Below the pieces are notes generated by a model. The model was not told the origin of the DNA. It saw only the letters and a list, made by a program, of their open reading frames with translations, and searched no databases. A stretch of 12,250 nucleotides of DNA from an uncultured Rhodospirillales bacterium (lineage in GTDB: Bacteria > Pseudomonadota > Alphaproteobacteria > Acetobacterales > Acetobacteraceae): NCBI GenBank assembly GCA_903844785.1, contig CAIMVB010000060.1, positions 1 to 12,250 on the forward strand, read 5' to 3'. A program made the position numbers and the translations under genes. Of the stretch, positions 6,828 to 12,250 are shown piece after piece; the stretch's first letter is position 1, and each line of letters begins with the position of its first letter.

Positions 6828-6837
6828 GAGGCGCCTG

Positions 6838-6867
6838 ATGTTTCACGTGAAACGAGCCAGCGCGTGA
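6838..6867 (+). other. Nine-codon possible leader ORF containing parS, overlapping the mnmE start
   Basis: ATG at 6838 opens the short frame MFHVKRASA, ending at TGA 6865-6867, so its stop overlaps the mnmE GTG start (GTGA). A purine-rich GAGAGG sits about six bases upstream of the ATG. Most of the peptide is simply parS read in one frame (FHVK), so expression is uncertain. If it is translated it could couple ribosomes onto the weakly preceded GTG start of mnmE. Confidence 0.3.
6839..6854. promoter_or_regulatory. parS: parS centromere site 1
   Basis: TGTTTCACGTGAAACG matches the general chromosomal parS sequence TGTTTCACGTGAAACA at 15 of 16 positions. The core GTTTCACGTGAAAC (6840-6853) is a perfect 14-bp palindrome. 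ParB should load here as a CTP-dependent clamp and spread. It occupies the 36-bp gap between the ferredoxin stop and the mnmE start, about 3.7 kb from the candidate origin and 4.6 kb from parB. Confidence 0.93.
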
Positions 6868-8180
6868 GCACGGCCGACACGATTTACGCCATGGCGAGTG
6901 GTGCTGCTGCCGGAGCGGTGGCGGTGGTGCGGCTATCCGGCCCGGGCAGCGCCGATGCGCTGAAGCACCTAGCCGGCGGCTTGCCCGCGCCGCGCCGTGC
7001 AAGCCTGCGGCGGCTGCGTGCCAGTGATGATGAAACCTTGGACCATGCCCTGGTGCTGTGGTTTCCGGGCCCTTCTTCCTATACCGGCGAAGATGCTGCG
7101 GAATTGCATTTGCATGGCGGGCGCAGCGTGATTGCTGGCGTGATGGAGGCATTGACTGCGGCTGGGCTGCGCCAGGCAGAGCCTGGCGAATTCACGCGCC
7201 GCGCCTTTCTGCATGGCAAGATGGACCTGACAGCGGCTGAGGGCATTGCTGATCTGATCGCTGCCGAAACTGCAGCGCAACGGCGGCAAGCCTTGCACCA
7301 GGCCGATGGTGGGTTGGCCCGGCTTTACGGCTGCTGGGCTGAGCGCTTGGCGCGGCTGCTGGCCCATCAGGAAGCGGCAATTGAATTTGCCGAGGATGGT
7401 CTGCCGACTGATCTGGACGCCAAGGCCAGACTGGGGGCAGGGGCGTTGCGCGCGGAGATCGAGGCGCATTTGGCCGATGCGCGGCGCGGCGAATTGCTGC
7501 GCGAGGGCCTGGTATTCGCCATTATCGGCGCACCAAATGCTGGAAAATCATCACTTCTCAATGCGTTGATTGGGCGGGAAGCGGCCATCGTCTCGGCCCG
7601 GGCCGGCACCACGCGGGATATTGTGGAAGCGCGGCTAGATCTCGCTGGGGTACCTGTGACGCTATCCGATACGGCAGGGCTCCGGGAGGCGAGTGACGAG
7701 ATTGAGGCTGAGGGCATCAAGCGCGCTGAACGCCGGGCAGAAGAAGCACAGCTTGTCATCACGGTTTTCGCCGCTGACCAGCCCCCGGATGCCGAAACCC
7801 TTCATTGGGTGGGGCCACAATCACTGGTGCTGGTGAATAAATGCGATTTGGCGGCGGCGCCGGACCATATAGGCGGCGTTGCAGCGCTGGCGGTCTCCGC
7901 CCGAGACGGGACAGGTCTTACTGCATTGCGCCAACGGCTTGCTGAAGCCGCGCTCCATCTGACGGGGGCCGGGCAGGGCAATCAACTCACCCGGCCACGC
8001 CATCGCGCGGCATTGACGGAAGCAGTGGCGCTGCTGGCTGAGGCCGAGAAAGCGACCCTTCCTGAACTGACCGCCGAGGCGCTGCGCGCGGCACTTTTCG
8101 CCCTTGGCCGCCTGACCGGCCGCATCGGGGTAGAAGAAATCCTGGATATTGTCTTCCGGGACTTCTGCATCGGCAAATAA
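6864..8180 (+). CDS. mnmE: tRNA uridine-5-carboxymethylaminomethyl modification GTPase MnmE
   Basis: MnmE (TrmE) works with MnmG to install the aminomethyl-type group at C5 of the wobble uridine (U34) of certain tRNAs, using GTP, a methylene-THF-derived carbon and FAD. The 438-residue product has the folate-binding N-terminal domain (DTIYAMASG start; SYTGEDAAELHLHGG and PGEFTRRAFLHGKMDLT further on). An inserted G domain follows, with G1 GAPNAGKS (222-229), TTRD (249-252), DTAGLRE (269-275) and NKCD (325-328). The C-terminal FCIGK has the catalytic C435. The GTG at 6864 gives the canonical N-terminus and no upstream in-frame start fits. Its ribosome site is weak, and a parS site and a mini-ORF lie directly upstream. 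mnmG follows after 18 bases. Confidence 0.96.
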   Translation: MSTADTIYAMASGAAAGAVAVVRLSGPGSADALKHLAGGLPAPRRASLRRLRASDDETLDHALVLWFPGPSSYTGEDAAELHLHGGRSVIAGVMEALTAAGLRQAEPGEFTRRAFLHGKMDLTAAEGIADLIAAETAAQRRQALHQADGGLARLYGCWAERLARLLAHQEAAIEFAEDGLPTDLDAKARLGAGALRAEIEAHLADARRGELLREGLVFAIIGAPNAGKSSLLNALIGREAAIVSARAGTTRDIVEARLDLAGVPVTLSDTAGLREASDEIEAEGIKRAERRAEEAQLVITVFAADQPPDAETLHWVGPQSLVLVNKCDLAAAPDHIGGVAALAVSARDGTGLTALRQRLAEAALHLTGAGQGNQLTRPRHRAALTEAVALLAEAEKATLPELTAEALRAALFALGRLTGRIGVEEILDIVFRDFCIGK

Positions 8181-8198
8181 TACTGATATAGGCAGCGC

Positions 8199-10076
8199 AT
8201 GACGGGTGCGGATCTGACCTTTGATGTGGTGGTGGTGGGTGGTGGCCATGCCGGCTGTGAGGCTGCGGCGGCCGCGGCGCGCTGTGGCGCGCAGACCCTG
8301 CTGCTGACCCATAAGATTGAAACCATTGGCGAAATGTCCTGCAACCCAGCAATCGGCGGGGTAGGGAAGGGGCATCTGGTCCGCGAAATTGATGCGCTGG
8401 ACGGCATTATGGCCCGCGCGGCGGATGCGGCCGCCATTCACGTCAAGATGCTTAACCTCTCCAAGGGTCCGGCCGTGCGTGGCCCGAGGGCGCAGGCGGA
8501 TCGGCGGCTTTACCGCGAAGCTGTCCAGGCGCTGCTGCGCGCTCAGTCGGGTCTCACGATCATGGCGGGCGGTGCTGAGGGGCTGGAGCTTGATCAGGCG
8601 GGCGCGCTGGCGGCAATCATCACCGGCGATGGCCAGCGCATTCGCTGCGGGGCGGCCATCATCACTACCGGCACCTTCTTGCGCGGCGAAATCCATATCG
8701 GTGAAAGGCGCTTCCCAGCCGGGCGTGTTGGGGATGCGCCGGCTATTGGCTTGGCGCTCGCCTTTGAAGGCCTTGGCCTGCCGCTGGCGCGCCTCAAAAC
8801 AGGGACACCACCCAGGCTTGATGGCCGCACCATTGATTGGGCGGCGCTGGAAGCCCAACCAGGGGATGACAAGCCCGAGCCGCTTTCCTGGCTGACGGAA
8901 CGCATTACCAATCCGCAGGTATCTTGCGGCATTACGGCGACAACACCGGAAACCCACGCCATCATCCGCGCAAATCTGCAATCCAGCGCGGTCTATGGTG
9001 GGCGTATTCAAGGCGTTGGGCCGCGCTATTGCCCTTCCATCGAAGACAAGGTGGTGCGCTTTGCTGAGCGGGAGCGGCACCAGATTTTCCTGGAACCTGA
9101 AGGGCTTGATGACCCCACAGTCTATCCGAACGGGATTTCAACCAGCCTTTCTGAGGCGGTACAGGAACAGGTTGTCGCCTCGATCCCTGGTCTTTCTAAG
9201 GCGCGCATTCTCCGCCCAGGCTACGCGATTGAATATGACCACATTGATCCCCGTGCGCTGACGCCCGCACTGGAGTTGCGGCAGGTGCCAGGTCTGTTTT
9301 TGGCCGGCCAGATCAATGGCACTACGGGCTATGAGGAGGCGGGCGCCCAAGGGTTGATGGCCGGGATCAACGCCGCCCGCCGCGCTTCAGGTGCCTCACC
9401 CGATGCCAGCTTTACCCGGAGCGAGGCCTATATTGGTGTTTTGGTGGATGATTTGACGCTTCAGGGTGTCTCAGAACCCTATCGCATGCTGACCGCGCGC
9501 GCGGAGCATCGCCTTTCGCTCCGTGCCGATAATGCTGGGCTCAGGTTGACCGAGCGTGGCATTGCCTGGGGCTGCGTTGGTGCCGAGCGCGCCGCGCGGC
9601 ACCGTGCTTTTGCCGAAGCCGTTTCAGGCGCCTTGGCGCGTGCCGCGTCCGATGGCGCTTCCCCCGCCGCCCTTGCTGGGTTTGGGATCGCGGTCAATCA
9701 GGATGGCCGGCGCCGTTCAGTGCTTGAGGTGCTTGCCCTGCCTGGCGTCGCGCCGGGCCTGGTTGAAGCAGCCTTCCCCTGGATGCGGGACCTTGCCCCG
9801 GCCATTCGTACGCAGTTGGAAGCAGAAGCACTCTACGCCCCCTATTTGCGTCGGCAGGAGGCAGAGCGCCGCCTTCTTGAACGAGAAGAAAAGGCCGCGA
9901 TTGCAGCAAACCTGGATTTCGACGCGGTGGATGGGCTTTCCGCCGAAATGCGCCAACGCCTGAAGGCGGCACGCCCGGCGACACTCGGTGCTGCCGGCCG
10001 CATCCAGGGTGTCACACCAGCGGCTTTGGCGGCGCTTGCGGTCCATCTGCGGCGCGACGCCCAGCGTTTCACGTGA
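8199..10076 (+). CDS. mnmG: tRNA uridine-5-carboxymethylaminomethyl modification enzyme MnmG (GidA)
   Basis: MnmG is the FAD-dependent partner of MnmE in wobble-uridine modification. The 625-residue length is normal (E. coli 629). The N-terminal FAD fold is [15 protein letters not shown] (9-23), and the signature [17 protein letters not shown] (44-60) includes the conserved C48. Further on are [17 protein letters not shown] with C278, equivalent to the second catalytic-region cysteine, and [14 protein letters not shown] near the end of the FAD domain. The C-terminal helical part binds MnmE and tRNA. The ATG at 8199 lies 18 bases after mnmE. The last codons CGT TTC ACG TGA lie inside a parS palindrome, and the TGA overlaps the rsmG GTG start (GTGA), so mnmG and rsmG are translationally linked. 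Confidence 0.97.
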   Translation: MTGADLTFDVVVVGGGHAGCEAAAAAARCGAQTLLLTHKIETIGEMSCNPAIGGVGKGHLVREIDALDGIMARAADAAAIHVKMLNLSKGPAVRGPRAQADRRLYREAVQALLRAQSGLTIMAGGAEGLELDQAGALAAIITGDGQRIRCGAAIITTGTFLRGEIHIGERRFPAGRVGDAPAIGLALAFEGLGLPLARLKTGTPPRLDGRTIDWAALEAQPGDDKPEPLSWLTERITNPQVSCGITATTPETHAIIRANLQSSAVYGGRIQGVGPRYCPSIEDKVVRFAERERHQIFLEPEGLDDPTVYPNGISTSLSEAVQEQVVASIPGLSKARILRPGYAIEYDHIDPRALTPALELRQVPGLFLAGQINGTTGYEEAGAQGLMAGINAARRASGASPDASFTRSEAYIGVLVDDLTLQGVSEPYRMLTARAEHRLSLRADNAGLRLTERGIAWGCVGAERAARHRAFAEAVSGALARAASDGASPAALAGFGIAVNQDGRRRSVLEVLALPGVAPGLVEAAFPWMRDLAPAIRTQLEAEALYAPYLRRQEAERRLLEREEKAAIAANLDFDAVDGLSAEMRQRLKAARPATLGAAGRIQGVTPAALAALAVHLRRDAQRFT

Positions 10077-10080
10077 AACA
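10065..10080. promoter_or_regulatory. parS: parS centromere site 2, spanning the mnmG stop and rsmG start
   Basis: CGTTTCACGTGAAACA matches the parS consensus at 15 of 16 positions, with the same 14-bp palindromic core GTTTCACGTGAAAC (10066-10079) as site 1. It lies wholly within coding sequence. The core contains the mnmG stop TGA (10074-10076) and the rsmG start GTG (10073-10075). It is 0.6 kb upstream of parA and about 3.2 kb from site 1. Confidence 0.93.
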
Positions 10081-10660
10081 AGACGCGGAAACGGCGGCGC
10101 GCCTCGCGGTCTACCGGGACCTGCTGCTGCGCTGGAATGCGCGCATCAACCTGATTTCGGGCGAAACCGCGGCTGAGGTTGACCAACGCCACATCGCGGA
10201 TTGCGCGCAATTACAGCCGATTTTGCCAGAAGAAGGCCCCATCGCCGATATCGGTTCGGGTGCCGGCTTGCCGGGCCTGGTGCTTGCCGCAATGGAACCG
10301 CAACGCGAATTCCATCTGGTGGAATCCGATAAGCGGAAGGCGGCTTTCTTGGTGGAGGCAAGTGCCCAATTGAAGTTGCCCAGGGTGCGCGTGCATGCCT
10401 GCCGTATCGAAAATGCGAAGCTTCCGCTACTTTCCGCCGTCACAGCCCGCGCTTTGGCCCCATTGACCAGCCTTCTGCCTTATGCGGAGCGCTTTCTGGC
10501 GCCCGCAGGTGTTGCTATCTTCCCAAAAGGGCGCGGCGCTGAGAAAGAGTTGACGGAAGCCACCCTCCACTGGCACTTCACGCTGGAACGCTTTCCAAGC
10601 CGCACCAACGCCGAAGCCACAATCCTTCGCCTGGGCCATATCCAACGTGTCAAATCTTGA
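10073..10660 (+). CDS. rsmG: 16S rRNA (guanine(527)-N7)-methyltransferase RsmG (GidB)
   Basis: RsmG methylates N7 of G527 in the 530 loop of 16S rRNA with SAM; its loss gives low-level streptomycin resistance in several bacteria. The 195-residue product has the helix [13 protein letters not shown] (17-29), [10 protein letters not shown] (38-47) and the SAM loop [10 protein letters not shown] (59-68), then [13 protein letters not shown] and ARALAPL. The residue usually seen as Ser in RHxxDS is Cys here (C44), a mild departure. The GTG at 10073 is the only sensible start: no other start codon opens the frame near it. It lies inside parS and overlaps the mnmG stop, and no Shine-Dalgarno is seen, so initiation probably relies on ribosomes finishing mnmG. 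The 3' end overlaps parA by 14 bases. Confidence 0.95.
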   Translation: MKQDAETAARLAVYRDLLLRWNARINLISGETAAEVDQRHIADCAQLQPILPEEGPIADIGSGAGLPGLVLAAMEPQREFHLVESDKRKAAFLVEASAQLKLPRVRVHACRIENAKLPLLSAVTARALAPLTSLLPYAERFLAPAGVAIFPKGRGAEKELTEATLHWHFTLERFPSRTNAEATILRLGHIQRVKS

Positions 10661-11459
10661 ACCCATCAGGCCGAAAATCATTGCCATCGCCAATCAAAAG
10701 GGCGGGGTTGGGAAAACAACAACAGCCATCAATCTTGCAACTGCCCTGGCCACTACGCGCAAGGTGCTGCTGATTGATCTTGACCCCCAGGGAAATGCTT
10801 CCACCGGCCTTGGCTTGCCACGCCAGGAACGCGGGCTCGGCAGTTACGCCTTACTGGTTGGGACTGCCCCTTTGGCCGAGCTTATTCGCCCATCTGCCAT
10901 TCCCAATTTGGCGCTATTGCCCGCGGATGCCGATCTCGCGGGCGCCGAGATTGAATTGATTGATGTCGAGGCACGGGAAAGGCGCCTGCTGAACGCGCTT
11001 GATACAGCGCAGGACGCGCTTGCGGGCACGGAGCTTATCATTATTGATTGCCCGCCTTCGCTTGGCCTTTTGACCCTTAATGCACTGGTCGCAGCTGATG
11101 AGGTGCTGGTGCCGCTACAATGCGAATTTTTCGCGCTTGAGGGTGTCTCGCAAATCGCCCGCACCATTGAAAGGGTGAATAAAAGCCTCAACCCAAGGCT
11201 CAGCCTTGGCGGTATCATCCTGACAATGTTCGACAAACGTAACAATCTATCTGAACTGGTCGCCGCTGATGTTCGTGGTTTCTTCGGCGATAAGGTTTAT
11301 GAAACGGTAATTCCTCGTAACATTCGTATCAGTGAAGCGCCCTCTCATGGTCTTCCGGTGCTTCTTTATGACCATCGCTCCGCAGGCGCCGCTGCCTATA
11401 TTGCACTGGCGCAGGAATGGCTCCGCAGACAAAAACCAAAACCGGAAACAAGCCCATGA
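10647..11459 (+). CDS. parA: Chromosome partitioning ATPase ParA
   Basis: ParA dimerises with ATP, coats the nucleoid and is released by ParB-stimulated hydrolysis, pulling newly copied origins apart. The 270-residue protein has the deviant Walker A NQKGGVGKTTT with the signature K18 and P-loop K23. DLDPQGN follows with D46 (Walker A'), then IIIDCPP with D134 (Walker B), and the ParA/Soj-type end NIRISEAPSHGLPVLLYDHRSAGA. The lack of an N-terminal helix-turn-helix extension and the setting beside rsmG and parB mark it as a chromosomal ParA, not a plasmid type. The GTG at 10647 starts inside rsmG with no evident ribosome site, implying coupling. The stop overlaps the parB ATG in ATGA. Confidence 0.96.
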   Translation: MSNLEPIRPKIIAIANQKGGVGKTTTAINLATALATTRKVLLIDLDPQGNASTGLGLPRQERGLGSYALLVGTAPLAELIRPSAIPNLALLPADADLAGAEIELIDVEARERRLLNALDTAQDALAGTELIIIDCPPSLGLLTLNALVAADEVLVPLQCEFFALEGVSQIARTIERVNKSLNPRLSLGGIILTMFDKRNNLSELVAADVRGFFGDKVYETVIPRNIRISEAPSHGLPVLLYDHRSAGAAAYIALAQEWLRRQKPKPETSP

Positions 11460-12250
11460 AGAAGCCGGCACGCCTTGGCATGGGGCTATCGGCCCTGATG
11501 GGCGACGCACCTGCCCCAAGCGCACCAGCGGCCGGCCCGCCGCGCAGCCTGCCAATCGCTGTGATTGAACCCGGGCCATTCCAGCCGCGGATGGAACCGG
11601 ACCGCGATGCCCTGCAGGAACTCGCGGCCTCCATCACGGAACACGGCATTCTGCAGCCCTTGCTGGTGCGCCCCAAGCCAGGTGCGGCCGGCCATTACCA
11701 GATCATCGGTGGCGAGCGCCGCTGGCGTGCCGCGCAAATCGCCAAATTACATGATGTCCCAGTCGTTATTCGCGATTTCGATGATCGCATGGCGATGGCC
11801 GCGGGCTTGGTGGAAAACCTCCAACGCGAAGACCTGAACGCGATTGAGGAAGCCGAGGGATTTGCGCGCCTGATCGAACAATTCGGCCTCAATCAGGAAG
11901 CGCTTGCGCGCGCGGTTGGCAAATCACGCAGCCATGTCGCGAATACGCTACGCCTGCTCAATCTGTCGGCCACCATCCGCGAACATCTCCGCGCCGGGCG
12001 GCTCAGCGCAGGCCATGCGCGCGCCTTGTTGGGTGCGGAGGAGCCAGAAAATCTTGCCTCACAAATCCTCACACGCGGTCTCTCCGTCCGTCAGGCAGAG
12101 GCCTTAGCCGCAGCGCAACCGAAAAACCCGGATTCACGCCGTACCACGGCTAAGGATTCCGATACGCTCGCGCTGGAACGCAGGCTTCTTGAAAAACTTG
12201 GCTTGCATGTCGCCATCAAGCATTTCGGCAAGGGCGGGCAGGTTACCATC
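11456..12250 (+). CDS. parB: Chromosome partitioning protein ParB (3' end outside the window)
   Basis: ParB is a CTP-dependent DNA clamp that loads at parS, spreads, and stimulates ParA. The frame is open from the ATG at 11456 to the window end, giving 265 residues without a stop; family length is about 280-300, so only a short C-terminal piece is missing. It begins with KKPARLGMGLSALM, the ParA-contacting N-terminus. The CTP-binding motifs are GERRWRAA (86-93) and ENLQRED (120-126). The parS-reading helix-turn-helix follows, LNQEALARAVGKSRSHVANTLRLLNL (about 145-170), with the second DNA-binding helices AGRLSAGHARALL. The last part (from about 225) is the linker and the start of the dimerisation domain. 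GGAAA about nine bases before the ATG may serve as its ribosome site. Two parS targets lie upstream in the window. Confidence 0.96.
   Translation, partial: MKKPARLGMGLSALMGDAPAPSAPAAGPPRSLPIAVIEPGPFQPRMEPDRDALQELAASITEHGILQPLLVRPKPGAAGHYQIIGGERRWRAAQIAKLHDVPVVIRDFDDRMAMAAGLVENLQREDLNAIEEAEGFARLIEQFGLNQEALARAVGKSRSHVANTLRLLNLSATIREHLRAGRLSAGHARALLGAEEPENLASQILTRGLSVRQAEALAAAQPKNPDSRRTTAKDSDTLALERRLLEKLGLHVAIKHFGKGGQVTI

Noticed and set aside
6220..7152. A 310-codon minus-strand frame across the ferredoxin and mnmE start
   Set aside because: Shadow of two well-supported genes and the parS site; arginine/proline/alanine-rich with no motif.
7821..9080. A 419-codon open frame on the minus strand
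   Set aside because: It is antisense to mnmE and mnmG, which are both certain; GC-rich coding sequence commonly leaves such open shadows, and the predicted protein shows no recognisable family motif.
1..12250. Search for CRISPR repeats, insertion sequence ends, tRNA or rRNA genes
   Set aside because: Nothing was seen on reading; genes are packed nearly end to end and all gaps except the candidate origin are about 110 bp or less.

Overview
This looks like an ordinary, densely packed chromosomal segment of a GC-rich alphaproteobacterium, probably from the Rhodospirillales/Acetobacteraceae area. That placement is inferred from protein style and gene content and no database was searched. The content is core housekeeping genes around what appears to be the chromosomal replication origin and its partition locus. 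I see no mobile element, CRISPR array, tRNA, rRNA or obvious foreign island, and no clearly new multi-gene system.

Left part (1-1784, + strand): the 3' end of aroE, then coaE and dnaQ, joined by ATGA and TGATG stop/start overlaps. This operon runs head-on into hemE (1791-2849, - strand). Between hemE and the divergent PPDK/PEP-synthase regulatory protein gene (3146-4036, + strand) lies a 296-bp spacer. It holds one perfect and two single-mismatch DnaA boxes, an AT-rich stretch beside hemE and three GANTC sites. In other alphaproteobacteria (Caulobacter, Rickettsia) the origin lies next to hemE, so this spacer is the best oriC candidate.

Middle part (4039-6827): a GNAT acetyltransferase gene close behind the regulator gene, a strong stem-loop between convergent genes, a minus-strand pair (a methylated-DNA repair methyltransferase upstream of a zinc-free quinone oxidoreductase) and a divergent small [2Fe-2S] ferredoxin gene.

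Right part (6864-12250, + strand): mnmE, mnmG, rsmG, parA and parB (cut by the window end). This is the classic origin-proximal cluster of tRNA wobble-uridine modification (MnmEG), 16S rRNA methylation (RsmG) and chromosome partition (ParAB). Two copies of the 14-bp parS core GTTTCACGTGAAAC are present. One lies just upstream of mnmE. The other sits exactly on the mnmG/rsmG junction, where the parS bases supply both the mnmG stop codon and the rsmG GTG start.

Together the window carries the parts for starting replication (oriC with DnaA boxes) and segregating the new origins (parS, ParA, ParB) within about 9.5 kb. The most notable points are the parS element doubling as a stop/start junction, the candidate oriC architecture, and a gene order that appears to differ from Caulobacter, with aroE-coaE-dnaQ pointing toward the origin.
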